Of a stretch of 64,000 nt of DNA, positions 44,222 to 54,119 are shown piece by piece. Within the stretch, counting starts at the first letter, position 1; every line of letters starts with the position of its first letter. The position numbers and the translations under genes were made by a program. The notes beneath the pieces were generated by a model. That model saw nothing but the letters and a program-made list of their open reading frames with translations. It did not search any database and had not been told where the DNA came from. Source of the DNA: Clostridioides difficile. GTDB lineage: Bacteria; Bacillota; Clostridia; Peptostreptococcales; Peptostreptococcaceae. The stretch spans positions 227,281-291,280 of the forward strand of contig JABBZI010000001.1 in NCBI GenBank assembly GCA_012955965.1, read 5' to 3'.

Positions 44222-45490
44222 TTATTTATTTCTTTGATTCTCAATAAAAGATGCCATAGTCTCTTTATCCATAGCTCCTGGAATGTACTGAGTTACATAT
44301 CCTTCCTTATCAATTATAAATGTAGTTGGAAAAGCATTAATTCCATATTGATACGCTAACGCTCCATCTTCATCAAGTGCAACTGGGAAAGTATATCCTT
44401 CTTCTTTTAAGAAGTTAACCACATGTTCTCTTGAGCCTTCTCTACCTAAATTAGGTGAAGCTACTCCTAAAATTACTACATCTTCATTATTTTTCTTATA
44501 GTCTTTATATAGTTGTTCTATGTGAGGCATTTCTTCTTTACATGGAGGACACCATGTAGCCCAGAAATTCAAAAATACAACTTTACCTTCATAATCACTT
44601 AATTTATGTGTTTTACCATATTGGTCTGTTAGAGTAAAATCAATAGACTTTATTCTTTCTTCATCTTTAGACCCTGCTCCATCACTAGAGTCTTTTTGAC
44701 CATCATTACCACTAGAATTATCTCCTTTATCCTTAGAACTTGATTGTTTATTATCTTCCTGATTACTTTCAATTTTACTATTTTGTGGGATATTAAAATG
44801 TTTGCTTATACTTCCAAATCCATTCACCATCATTAATATTCCTGATACTATAAGTATAAGCCCACCTATTTTCTTAATAATTTCCATGTTGGATTTTATC
44901 TTATCTATAGTTTTAAATAGTTTACTATAAAACATAGATGTAATTATGAATGGCAAAATAAATCCAATAGTATATACTGCTATTAAAAGATTTGCACTAA
45001 GGTGATTGCTCGAACTTGAAACCATTACTAATACAGATGCTAGTATTGGACCAATACAAGGTGTCCACCCAAAACTAAATGTAAACCCTAATATAAAAGC
45101 TGTTACTGCTTTCATTTCTTTAAACTTTACATTAAATCTTTTTTCTCTATTCAATATTGAAGACTTAATTATCCCCATGTAAAATAAGCCCATGATAATA
45201 ATTATAATCCCACCAATGAACATTATTAAATCTTTATTCTCACTAAAGAACATACTCAATACTCTTACCGATGAACCTAATATAAAAAATGTAGTAGAGA
45301 TTCCAAGAGCAAAGAATATAGTATTTTTAAATAGAGAACTTCTTATAAAATTTGTCTTTCCTTCTTTTAAACTCTCCACACTACTATTTGATAATATACT
45401 TAAATAAATAGGTAAAATTGGCAATATACATGGTGAAAAGAACGACACTATACCTTCTATAAATACTAAAAATAAATTTACATTTTGCAA
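44222..45490 (-). CDS. CcdA-TlpA fusion: membrane electron carrier plus thioredoxin-like domain
   Basis: Residues 1-240 form a CcdA/DsbD-type membrane domain (SFFSPCILPILPIYL with one Cys, SFGWTPCIGPILASV with the other). After a low-complexity Ser/Asp/Lys linker (about 240-280) comes an extracellular TlpA/ResA-like thioredoxin domain with WCPPC (about 316-320). The fusion passes cytoplasmic reducing power to surface thiols in one chain. It lies between an HxlR regulator and the RclA-like reductase, pointing to a thiol-oxidant response. Confidence 0.88.
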   Translation of the reverse strand: MQNVNLFLVFIEGIVSFFSPCILPILPIYLSILSNSSVESLKEGKTNFIRSSLFKNTIFFALGISTTFFILGSSVRVLSMFFSENKDLIMFIGGIIIIIMGLFYMGIIKSSILNREKRFNVKFKEMKAVTAFILGFTFSFGWTPCIGPILASVLVMVSSSSNHLSANLLIAVYTIGFILPFIITSMFYSKLFKTIDKIKSNMEIIKKIGGLILIVSGILMMVNGFGSISKHFNIPQNSKIESNQEDNKQSSSKDKGDNSSGNDGQKDSSDGAGSKDEERIKSIDFTLTDQYGKTHKLSDYEGKVVFLNFWATWCPPCKEEMPHIEQLYKDYKKNNEDVVILGVASPNLGREGSREHVVNFLKEEGYTFPVALDEDGALAYQYGINAFPTTFIIDKEGYVTQYIPGAMDKETMASFIENQRNK

Positions 45491-45630
45491 ATTAAAATTC
45501 CTCCTTATTTTATTTCCAATATTACAATTTTATTGCTATACCAGAATCAGATTAAAAACATGCAATTTTAATACCTTTTTTACTCATAGTTTAACTGCTT
45601 CACTCTAAATTTCATAGTAAGTTTTAAGGT

Positions 45631-45963
45631 TTATTTATCACAATTTAAGTTTTTATTGCTCCACATTATCATTTTTTCCATAACAGGAAGCAATAGTAAT
45701 CCTGACTCGCTTAAAAAATATGTTGACTCTACAATATTATTAACCAGCCTTTTTTTCTTAACTATAATTTCTTGTTCAATTAAAAAATCTAATTGTTGAG
45801 TTAGCATTTTCTTACTACACTCTGGTATAGCTCTTTGTAACTCTCCAAATCGTTTTTTATCTTTTTGTATTTCCCAGATTATTATTGCTACCCACTTTTT
45901 ACCTAATATACTTGATAAAGCCTCTACTGGACAATCATATATCATATCATCTATATTGTACAT
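45631..45963 (-). CDS. HxlR-family transcriptional regulator
   Basis: A 110-aa winged HTH protein: CPVEALSSILGKKWVAIIIWEIQKDKKRFGELQRAIPECSKKMLTQQLDFLIEQEIIVKK. The N-terminal Cys (about 11) is at the place used for redox sensing in YodB/HypR-type HxlR proteins; a second Cys follows at about 49. Located 140 nt upstream of the CcdA-TlpA gene on the same strand. A shared motif before its own and the RclA-like promoter makes it the probable regulator of both. Confidence 0.85.
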   Translation of the reverse strand: MYNIDDMIYDCPVEALSSILGKKWVAIIIWEIQKDKKRFGELQRAIPECSKKMLTQQLDFLIEQEIIVKKKRLVNNIVESTYFLSESGLLLLPVMEKMIMWSNKNLNCDK

Positions 45964-46105
45964 TTTACTCTCCTCTTTTCTTTAATTATTAAATAAATTT
46001 TTATAGCAGTATGTTTATGGATATTATGTATACTTCTAACTTTATTTAATTAAAATTTTTATTATATGTATCCCTAAAACAAATTATTTTAAATGTCATG
46101 TAATT

Positions 46106-46153
46106 AATATATCAGTTTTATATAAACATCACAATTGGTCACTTTTTTGTAAC
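46106..46153 (-). promoter_or_regulatory. Promoter and operator of the HxlR-type gene
   Basis: Minus strand: TTGTGA (46129-46134), 17 nt, TATATT (46106-46111). The 23-bp element at 46131-46153 includes GTCACTTTTTTGTAAC. It overlaps the -35 with exactly the same geometry as at the RclA-like gene. The rest of the gap (46154-46378) is AT-rich without recognised features. Confidence 0.7.
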
Positions 46154-46378
46154 TACATAGAACTTAACACAAAATCAAATTGAATAATTGTTATTGAAAT
46201 ATATATCTTGATTCATTTTATTAAAATTTTATTGATTCCAAACTGCCCATAAAATTACTCTAATATAATAGTTCTTTGTTTAAACAACTTATCCTGTTAA
46301 ACTATTTCTCTACTTTAACAAATTTCATATGAAATACTAAACTCATACATTAATATTTACCCAAATTTATGCAAATTA

Positions 46379-46412
46379 AAAAGTCTGACTAATTACTATC
46401 AGTCAGACTTTA
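46379..46412 (-). terminator. Terminator of the mannosidase operon
   Basis: AAGTCTGACT and AGTCAGACTT (46381-46410) with flanking A/T pairs, followed on the minus strand by TTTTTAATTT. It is about 20 nt past the stop codon. Confidence 0.85.
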
Positions 46413-46433
46413 AACAATAAATTTATTTTTCAT

Positions 46434-49034
46434 TTATAAATCTAATAATATTGAAATAACATTAAAAGGTGCTATTTCATAAACTTGTTGTTCTTGTAAT
46501 TCTTCTATTGCATTTACTATTTTCCCGTTTCTATTTTTAAATATTTGCTCATCTAATATCATTTTTTTACTAGTTGGATTTTCCAATCTTATTACAAACT
46601 TTTCTTCATTATAGTAAGAAGGGTAACATGCTGACACAAGGTAGCGCTCTGGTAAAGATATTATTTCCAATTCTCTACTTACGGATTTTTCAACAATAGA
46701 TTTTTGAATCTTATTATCTATACGATACAAAAAGAAATTGTAGTTCTGTAATTGATAACTTACACATTCTTTTAGATAATTGTGAGTTAAACTTGCAACT
46801 TCTAATTCATCAAATGGCTTGGAATTCATGTATACTGCAAATGAGAACTCTATCTCTTTAAGAATTTGAGCTTTATCAGTTTTAATTCTTACATGACCCT
46901 TTTTAGTCGTGTCACCAGAAGCACGTCCTGGTCTATATAATAAATCAGGTTTACCTAATTCGTCTGTAGTAGCAAGTAAAGTCAGTGCAATCTCATCTTC
47001 AATATGTTGATATTCTTTTATTCCTCTAGTAAATACAGTACAACTTCTATTTTGATTCGTCAGTGTAATATTACTTTCTAAAGGTTCTAAATCTATAGGC
47101 ATCTCATTATAAATTTTTTCCCAGTTGTCAACAACTCCGTTTTCTCTTGTTATATACCCAAATGGTAATGATGCTATATTTCTGTTATCTTTTATATCAG
47201 TTCTTACATGAACACGTAATCTATGATTGTGTATTGTGTTATCAACATAAAGTTTTACATCTATTAATGGACTTTCCTTTACTAAAGTAATACTAGCTTT
47301 TACATTTACTTTTCCATTAAGGTTTTTATTTTTCCTATCTTCTAATGTAAATGGTAGTAAAGTTGTACCTTCAACCATTATTTTTTCATATCCCATAACT
47401 TTTTCTGTAGATACTTTATTAAATGAAAGTTTGATATCTTCATCATCTTTTAATGGAGAAAAATCATAAGTATCTCCTGCGTTTCCACTGTCTTTTAATG
47501 TTAAAAAGTTTGATATATAAGTGCCATCTTTAAGCTGTAAATTTAAGCTTCCATCTTCATACATTATCTTATAATTATCATTAGATATAAAGGTATCATT
47601 AGATTCATTAAGTACCAGCATTTCCTTATCACTTGATTCAAAACTAACAACCTTATATCCAAGTGCAGGAAGCTGTATATTTATTCTTATTTTTAATATA
47701 TAATAACCTGGCTCTTCAATAAATATATTACCAGCAGGTGTCTCTTCTAATATATTTTCTCTCGATTTAACATAAGTTTCTTCAATTATAGTGGCCTCTA
47801 CATCTTCTTTAAAACAAATATTTTTACTATCACTTACAACCTGTATCTCTTTATATCCATTAAAACTTTTAGCTTCTGTATTAAATATTAAAATATCATT
47901 TTTAGATAATTTAAGCCCTTCTGAAATTTTTTTGACAATAGTATTTTCAATACTGTCACAGATTTCGTTTGCTTCTCTTATACGATGAAGAATATCATCT
48001 GTCACAATATCAGTTACACATCCAGCCAAACTATCATGTGCTTGTCCTTCTAAAAGTTTCTTCCATGTATTTATCAATAGTTGATTACTTATTTTAATGT
48101 TACTTTTTTTAGCAATTACTAACAATGGTTCTATCCTCTTAATCAGCTTATTTTCTAGTTTATCACAGGCTAATTTTATATCCATTCTACTAGAACCAAT
48201 TGATTTATGTATTCTTGCAAGTACTGGCTCTCTAAATTCACCTCTATAACTTTCTAGTGACTCTATAGATTTTACATACTTCAAAAACTCTTGATATGAA
48301 CTTGTTATATATGAATGCTTTCCAATATCATTAATCTCTTTAACTTTATTTTTAAAATCACCTATTATATTCAACTGGTCATTTCCTGAAGGTATTAGTA
48401 CCTCATCTACATCACTATAAGATTTAATGAAATCAATTGCAGGGTCTAAACGTCCATTAACATACTTTGATGAAGGCTCCAAAAGCATACCTGTTCCATA
48501 TCCATGTGGCATATTTACAGCATATATATAACTTTCACCACTTAGACTTTTCCACTTAAAATATGGTGATTGAACCTGTTTACCAAGATGTATACCTCTC
48601 CAAAAGAATATATTGTCAAGGCCTACATGTTTTAATAAGACAGGCATTTGTGCATTAAACCCAAATGTATCTGGCAAATATCCAATTTTCATATACTTAC
48701 CATATTTTTTACTTTCAAAAATACCAATCATTAAGTTTCTTAAAATAGACTCTCCTCTAGCAAAGAATGCATCTGTTTGAGTAAACCATGGTCCAATATG
48801 AAGTCTATCTTCCTTTATTAACTTTTTGATGATTTCTATTTTTTCTCTATGTAGTTGTACATAGTCATCCAAAATAGAAAGTTGTCCATCAAGTACAAAA
48901 CTTACATCTGTGTTACGTTCTAGTTCATCAATTACATCTGTAAATAGTTGTTCACTAAGTACTAATGCATCACCAGAAGTAAAATACCATTCTCTATCCC
49001 AATGTGTATGATTAACAATATGTGCTTTTACCAT
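46434..49034 (-). CDS. mngB: GH38 alpha-mannosidase (mannosylglycerate hydrolase-like)
   Basis: An 866-aa glycoside hydrolase family 38 enzyme: metal-binding NHTHWDREWY at the N-terminus, GYLPDTFGFNAQMP, FFWRGIH, and a long C-terminal beta-domain. Following a fructose-type PTS (IIA, IIB, IIC), it matches the MngA/MngB arrangement in which 2-O-alpha-mannosylglycerate enters as a 6-phosphate and MngB splits it to mannose 6-phosphate and glycerate. The exact substrate is inferred from that parallel. Confidence 0.85.
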   Translation of the reverse strand: MVKAHIVNHTHWDREWYFTSGDALVLSEQLFTDVIDELERNTDVSFVLDGQLSILDDYVQLHREKIEIIKKLIKEDRLHIGPWFTQTDAFFARGESILRNLMIGIFESKKYGKYMKIGYLPDTFGFNAQMPVLLKHVGLDNIFFWRGIHLGKQVQSPYFKWKSLSGESYIYAVNMPHGYGTGMLLEPSSKYVNGRLDPAIDFIKSYSDVDEVLIPSGNDQLNIIGDFKNKVKEINDIGKHSYITSSYQEFLKYVKSIESLESYRGEFREPVLARIHKSIGSSRMDIKLACDKLENKLIKRIEPLLVIAKKSNIKISNQLLINTWKKLLEGQAHDSLAGCVTDIVTDDILHRIREANEICDSIENTIVKKISEGLKLSKNDILIFNTEAKSFNGYKEIQVVSDSKNICFKEDVEATIIEETYVKSRENILEETPAGNIFIEEPGYYILKIRINIQLPALGYKVVSFESSDKEMLVLNESNDTFISNDNYKIMYEDGSLNLQLKDGTYISNFLTLKDSGNAGDTYDFSPLKDDEDIKLSFNKVSTEKVMGYEKIMVEGTTLLPFTLEDRKNKNLNGKVNVKASITLVKESPLIDVKLYVDNTIHNHRLRVHVRTDIKDNRNIASLPFGYITRENGVVDNWEKIYNEMPIDLEPLESNITLTNQNRSCTVFTRGIKEYQHIEDEIALTLLATTDELGKPDLLYRPGRASGDTTKKGHVRIKTDKAQILKEIEFSFAVYMNSKPFDELEVASLTHNYLKECVSYQLQNYNFFLYRIDNKIQKSIVEKSVSRELEIISLPERYLVSACYPSYYNEEKFVIRLENPTSKKMILDEQIFKNRNGKIVNAIEELQEQQVYEIAPFNVISILLDL

Positions 49035-49119
49035 TTAATCTCCTCTGTTCTTTATCTTTTATATTTAAGTCTAAAATCAATATTTAATACCTTATTTAGA
49101 ATAAGGTTTATATTGAATT

Positions 49120-50235
49120 TTAAGATTCCCACTCTGCTTCATCAAAATCATCTTCTTCAAATTCATCTTCTTCAATTACTGGATTCCCACGTAATACTAT
49201 AACTAAACCAGCCACAATTGCTGTTCCAACTGCTATTGATAATATATACATTGGCCAGTTCTCAACTGTAAACCACCCATAAAACCCACTAATTGGAGTT
49301 GCATTTACTGAACCTAGACCAACTGCCATAGCTGAGGCAATCGCTGTTCCAATCACACATGAAGGAATTACTTTCAATGGAGATTCTACTGCAAAAGGAA
49401 TAGCCCCTTCACTTACTCCAATTAATCCCATTATAAGAGAGGATTTACCTGCTTCACGTAACTGTTTATTATACTTCTGTTTTGCTAATATAGTAGCAAG
49501 CCCCAATCCTAATGGTGGTATAACAATTCCCACCATTGCAGCAGTATTAGGTGCATAAATTCCGCTTGTTAATAATGCAAGTGATGTTGTTAAAGCGGCT
49601 TTATTAACTGGTCCTCCTAAGTCAACTGCCATCATAGCTCCAATAATAGCTGCCATTAATATCTGATTTGTACCTGATAATCCATTTAACCAATTTTCTA
49701 ATCCAGTATTTAATGTAGCAAAAGGAATCCCTATCACATAATTTATTAATACAACAGTGATTAATGTACCGAATACTGGAACTATGAATATTGGCACTAT
49801 TGAAGCTGCTGATTTTGGTAGCTTAACATGATTTTTAATAAATAAACATGTATATCCTGCTATCAAACCGACCGCTAAAGCTCCTAAAAATCCAGCTCCT
49901 ATATCTTTAGCAATCATACCTCCAACAAGACCTGGTACAATGGCTAATTTATCAGCTATAGAAAATCCTATAAATGCAGCAATTACAGGAAACATTAACC
50001 CTAAAGCAGTGCCTCCAAAACCATCTAAATCATGCAATATTCTAACAATACTACTAGCACTTTCTGCATATTTAGCATCCCATATATCTGGTATATTATA
50101 GAAAGAACCACCCACACGAGATATTGCCATTATCATAGCGCCTGCAATTACTAATGGAATCATATATGAAATTCCTGTTAAGACATGTTTTTTTAACTCA
50201 GAGACTATCTTTTTTAACATTCTACTTTCCTCCAC
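49120..50235 (-). CDS. PTS fructose/mannosylglycerate-type EIIC
   Basis: A 371-aa membrane component of the fructose PTS family: HVLTGISYMIPLVIAGAMIMAI, GFIAxxIxxG-type AFIGFSIADKLAIVPGLVGG, MMAVDLGGPVNKAA, and IGVSEGAIPFAVESP. About nine hydrophobic segments. The last 20 residues form an acidic tail (EEDEFEEDDFDEAEW) that I do not know from other family members. IIB and IIA are separate genes directly upstream. Confidence 0.88.
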   Translation of the reverse strand: MEESRMLKKIVSELKKHVLTGISYMIPLVIAGAMIMAISRVGGSFYNIPDIWDAKYAESASSIVRILHDLDGFGGTALGLMFPVIAAFIGFSIADKLAIVPGLVGGMIAKDIGAGFLGALAVGLIAGYTCLFIKNHVKLPKSAASIVPIFIVPVFGTLITVVLINYVIGIPFATLNTGLENWLNGLSGTNQILMAAIIGAMMAVDLGGPVNKAALTTSLALLTSGIYAPNTAAMVGIVIPPLGLGLATILAKQKYNKQLREAGKSSLIMGLIGVSEGAIPFAVESPLKVIPSCVIGTAIASAMAVGLGSVNATPISGFYGWFTVENWPMYILSIAVGTAIVAGLVIVLRGNPVIEEDEFEEDDFDEAEWES

Positions 50236-50556
50236 TTATTTATTGTCAATTAACTTTAGTGCATCATTTATTACTTTTTCTGCATCCTTTATAGGTGCAT
50301 TAACTGGTACTTCTAATATTTCTTTTCCTTCAAAACGTTCAGCATTTCTAACTTTAGTATCTACTGCAAATATTACTACTTCTGCAATTTGCGCATCCTT
50401 TTCAGTTAATTCATTATCTATCCCTGTAGCTCCTTGTGTTTCAACTTTTATAAGGTGCCCCATTTTTTTTGAAGCTTTCTTTAATGCTTGTGCTGCCATA
50501 TATGTATGTGCAACTCCTGTTGCACATGCTGTTACTGCTATAATTTTTCTTTTCAT
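50236..50556 (-). CDS. PTS fructose-type EIIB
   Basis: A 106-aa phosphocarrier with the phospho-cysteine motif ITVTACATGVAHTYMAA-like sequence at residues 5-20 (IAVTACATGVAHTYMAAQAL). It passes phosphate from IIA to the sugar. The stop abuts the IIC start, and it follows IIA by 2 nt. Confidence 0.92.
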   Translation of the reverse strand: MKRKIIAVTACATGVAHTYMAAQALKKASKKMGHLIKVETQGATGIDNELTEKDAQIAEVVIFAVDTKVRNAERFEGKEILEVPVNAPIKDAEKVINDALKLIDNK

Positions 50557-50558
50557 CT

Positions 50559-51017
50559 CTACATATCTCCTTCATTAAATATATTAATTATTTCTTGTTC
50601 TGAATTAGCTAATTTTAGTGCATCTACATTATCATCATCCATAAGCTTAGTAGCCAATTTAGATAATAATACAAGATGATTACTATCCTTATCAATGTTA
50701 CTTATAGCCAGTAAGAAAATACTATCTACTGGTTTTTCATCTAAAGCATCCCACTCAATCTTATTTTTAGTTCTTGCAAATATTATAGAAGATTGCTTGA
50801 CAGCATCGCTTTTCCCATGAGGAATAGCAATACCATTACCAATACCTGTAGTTGCATGTTCTTCTCTTTCTAAAACAGACTTAACATATTCTTCTTCATT
50901 ATCTACAATTCCGTTTTTAACAAATATGCTACTTAATTCTTTTATTGTTTCTTCTTTTGTGCTTGTAGCAAGATTAAAAACAATTTGCTCTTTTTTTAAT
51001 ACATCTGATATTTTCAC
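50559..51017 (-). CDS. PTS fructose-type EIIA
   Basis: A 152-aa fructose/mannitol-type IIA protein. The phospho-His lies in GNGIAIPHGKSDAV (about 67). It takes phosphate from HPr for this transporter. Its ATG overlaps the stop of the PRD activator gene (1 nt), so the regulator and PTS genes are one operon. Confidence 0.92.
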   Translation of the reverse strand: MKISDVLKKEQIVFNLATSTKEETIKELSSIFVKNGIVDNEEEYVKSVLEREEHATTGIGNGIAIPHGKSDAVKQSSIIFARTKNKIEWDALDEKPVDSIFLLAISNIDKDSNHLVLLSKLATKLMDDDNVDALKLANSEQEIINIFNEGDM

Positions 51018-52987
51018 TATATATTCTCCTCCATTAGCAAATCGTACACTTCTTTTGGTGAAGTTGCACTTAGTATGTCATCTATATTTTTTTTATTGTC
51101 AATGAAGTCATAAAAAACTTCATATATTTCATCAAGCTCCAGGTTTTTGTCATTTTCTAATGAAATAAAGAAAATAACTTCTACTTTTTCATTTCCCCAT
51201 ACAATAGGATTTTTTAAAGTTGCAATAGATATATTAGATTTTTTAATATATCTAGGATTAGCATGAGGTGTGGCTATAGATTGAAAAGATGTGTAAGATA
51301 AATTTTCTCTCTCAACTGCACTCTCAGCTACTCCTTCTTTTGCAAAACCTTTTTTTATCAAATTATCTGTTATATGTTTAATTACTTCTTCATAATTTGA
51401 AGCTTCGATATTTAATAAAATATTTTCTTCAAAAATTAAGTTTTTAAAAGATTTATATTTTTTAGAAGTACTTACTGAAACATTTTGTATATTTTTTTCT
51501 AATGTTCTTATATCACTTTCATTTAAAATAGGGCTAACTATTATTGTAGGAATAGTTTCTAACTCTAAATAAATAGTACTTATCACCAAATCAGCATCAA
51601 TTTTACTAGATATTAATTCTTGTACAGAAAGTATCTTTTCAATTTTTATCATAGGAAAGTATTTTTTTATTCTTGCAGATAATAATCTGGATGAGCCTAG
51701 ACCTGTACTACATACTAGAACTACTCTAACATTTTGTGGAAGTTCTTTCATTCTTTCCCTAAAAGCTTCAAAATGTAGTGCTATATAAGCACATTCATCA
51801 TCATTTATCCTAATATCATATATAAATTCAATTACTTTCTTTAAATCTAAAGCCTGTTCAAATGATAAAGAAAAGTTTTGCTTGATTGTATTTACATATG
51901 GATTTTTAATACTAAGACCATATTTCAATCTATTTATTGATGAATGTACATGTGAAGTAAGTCCATCAATCAAATCTTTGTCATAAGCTGTCTCATACAA
52001 TGTATTTTTAATAATCTCTCGAAGATTTGAGATATTATTTGTATTTGTCTCATAGTGATTATCTGGAGTATCTTTCAGTTCAGCAGTGTCTCTATGTTGG
52101 TCAGCTGCTACTAAATGTAAGTTTATATATCCAATTTCAGATTTTGGCAATAATATCGAAAACTTTTGCTCTAGTTGTTTTGCCAAATAATTTGTATTTG
52201 ACATTTGATTATTTTCAATATTTCCGACATACAAACTTTCTTCTATATACTCGCCTTTTCTAATCCTCTCTATAGCTATGGCTAAATGGATAACTAATGA
52301 CTGAAACTCATAATCAGAAAACTCAAAATTTCTTTCTCTGCTGAAATTCCTAAGAATATCAATAATTATGGATAAATCATCTTCAGAAAAAATACCATTT
52401 ACATCTGCTTGTATCTTTTCAAAGGCCTGATAAAAGCTTTCTTGTTCTTGCTTAATATACCAGTTTCTACTCCAAAATTTATGTATAAACTTAGCAGTAA
52501 GTTGCCTTTTATCTCTTTCACTTATATCCAATTTTATTCCTTTACTAGGTTTCTTATATATAGAGACGCCTTCGTTTTTTAGTAATTTTTCAACCTCAGC
52601 TAAATCTCTTTCAATAGTTCCACGACTTATATATAATTCGTCAGAAATTTGTTGTATAGTAATATAATCATTACTTTTTAACAATATTGAATATATATAT
52701 ATTACTCTCTCCTCTCTAGTTGTAGGAATTTGACTTCCTTTATTATCTAGGTAAGGAAGTATTTTTTTTAAATCTCCATCAATATAAACTCCTATTTTAG
52801 GTTTTCTTACTAAAGAAAGGCCTATCTTTTTAAGCACTGCTTCTACTTCTTTAAGAGATTTTGAAACTGTTTTTTCTGAAACATCTAAATCATCTGCTAT
52901 TTCTTTGACAGTTGTATGACCTTCTTTTAATAAAAACTTTATTATTCTAATTTCACGATTTTGAATCATATCAGTTAACATTTTCAA
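51017..52987 (-). CDS. LicR/MtlR-type PRD transcriptional activator
   Basis: A 656-aa multidomain activator: HTH_11 (HTTVKEIADDLDVSEKTVSKSLKEVE), a second Mga-type HTH (ITIQQISDELYISRGTIERDLAEVE), two PTS regulation domains (about 190-400), a IIB-like domain (VRVVLVCSTGLGSSRLL) and a C-terminal IIA-like domain (ATPHANPRYIKK). Phosphorylation by the PTS lets it sense substrate and carbon status. It heads the mannosylglycerate-type PTS operon and should activate it. Confidence 0.9.
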   Translation of the reverse strand: MKMLTDMIQNREIRIIKFLLKEGHTTVKEIADDLDVSEKTVSKSLKEVEAVLKKIGLSLVRKPKIGVYIDGDLKKILPYLDNKGSQIPTTREERVIYIYSILLKSNDYITIQQISDELYISRGTIERDLAEVEKLLKNEGVSIYKKPSKGIKLDISERDKRQLTAKFIHKFWSRNWYIKQEQESFYQAFEKIQADVNGIFSEDDLSIIIDILRNFSRERNFEFSDYEFQSLVIHLAIAIERIRKGEYIEESLYVGNIENNQMSNTNYLAKQLEQKFSILLPKSEIGYINLHLVAADQHRDTAELKDTPDNHYETNTNNISNLREIIKNTLYETAYDKDLIDGLTSHVHSSINRLKYGLSIKNPYVNTIKQNFSLSFEQALDLKKVIEFIYDIRINDDECAYIALHFEAFRERMKELPQNVRVVLVCSTGLGSSRLLSARIKKYFPMIKIEKILSVQELISSKIDADLVISTIYLELETIPTIIVSPILNESDIRTLEKNIQNVSVSTSKKYKSFKNLIFEENILLNIEASNYEEVIKHITDNLIKKGFAKEGVAESAVERENLSYTSFQSIATPHANPRYIKKSNISIATLKNPIVWGNEKVEVIFFISLENDKNLELDEIYEVFYDFIDNKKNIDDILSATSPKEVYDLLMEENI

Positions 52988-53146
52988 ATTTACTCCTTCC
53001 CTTTGTTTTTATTTTAATGGAAAATGTTTTTCTAAAAAACTACTAATATTTCCTTATTAAATACAGTAATTTTGATGTATTGAATACTTTAATTTTAGAT
53101 GATAAATTAAAAACTGTCTAAATTTAATGTGAAAGGAAATAACCTA

Positions 53147-54001
53147 ATGCTGACAATAATTATTGCTTTGCTTCCTGTAATGGGATGGGGATTGATGCCA
53201 ATAGTTGCAAATCTAAAAAAAAGTTCTCCTTATGAACAACTTTTAGGTACATCTATAAGTGCGTTTATATTTTCCACTATAATAACTTTAGTTATACATC
53301 CTGAGATTACATTTTTTTCATTTCTTGTAAGTATGATTTCTGGGATATTCTGGAGTTTAGGGCAACTAATGCAGTTTAAAGCAATTCAAATTACTAGTGT
53401 CTCTAAAGTAATGCCGATTTCAAATGGTTCACAATTGACTTTTACAACATTATTAGCTGTAATCTTATTTAATGAGTGGAGTAGTTCTAAAATGTTTTTG
53501 ATTGGTTCCTTGTCGATATTATGTATAGTACTTGGCATACTTCTTACAAACTATCAAACAAAAAAATCTACTAATAATGATATGTTAAAATGTGTTGGAG
53601 TTGTATTATTGTCTTCCTTATTTTTAGCATTATATGTTGTAACTAATCAAATATTTTCAATAGAAGGATATAGAATTATATTACCTCAATCTGTTGGTAT
53701 GTTGATAACTTCATTTATTATTGTTAAGTATTTTTCTAAAGAAATTATATATAAGGAAAATGTTTTATTTAATTTAATTACTGGAGTACTATGGTCAATA
53801 GCGAATTTAGGTATGTTTATAACAACTAATGCATTGGGGGTTACAATAAGTTTTTCTATTTCCCAAAGTTGTGTGATAGTAGCCACTTTAGGAGGTATTA
53901 TATTCTTTAAAGAGAAGAAAAATAAAAAAGAATGGCTTTCTATTTTTCTTGGCATAATATTAATCATGTTTGGTGTCCTTATGCTAAGTATTATAAAGTA
54001 A
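53147..54001 (+). CDS. GRP/GlcU-type sugar permease (DMT superfamily)
   Basis: A 284-aa protein with ten hydrophobic helices of the glucose/ribose uptake family: LLPVMGWGLMPIVAN at the start, ISGIFWSLGQLMQFKAIQ, and IMPISNG-like VMPISNGSQLT. It diverges from the PTS operon and probably takes up a monosaccharide by proton symport. I start at ATG 53147, 8 nt after AAAGGAA; a GTG six codons earlier lacks a ribosome site. Confidence 0.82.
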   Translation: MLTIIIALLPVMGWGLMPIVANLKKSSPYEQLLGTSISAFIFSTIITLVIHPEITFFSFLVSMISGIFWSLGQLMQFKAIQITSVSKVMPISNGSQLTFTTLLAVILFNEWSSSKMFLIGSLSILCIVLGILLTNYQTKKSTNNDMLKCVGVVLLSSLFLALYVVTNQIFSIEGYRIILPQSVGMLITSFIIVKYFSKEIIYKENVLFNLITGVLWSIANLGMFITTNALGVTISFSISQSCVIVATLGGIIFFKEKKNKKEWLSIFLGIILIMFGVLMLSIIK

Positions 54002-54076
54002 ATATTTTATTTGCTTTAACTAATCTATTTATATATTTAGAGTTAATTGTATTATTAAAATTAGTTACATAATTGA

Positions 54077-54110
54077 AGCCTGTAAATTTATTCTTCAAAA
54101 TTTACAGGCT
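54077..54110. terminator. Bidirectional terminator between convergent genes
   Basis: AGCCTGTAAATTT (54077-54089) and AAATTTACAGGCT (54098-54110) form a 13-bp stem with an 8-nt loop, lying between the two stop codons. Confidence 0.75.
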
Positions 54111-54119
54111 CTTATAATT

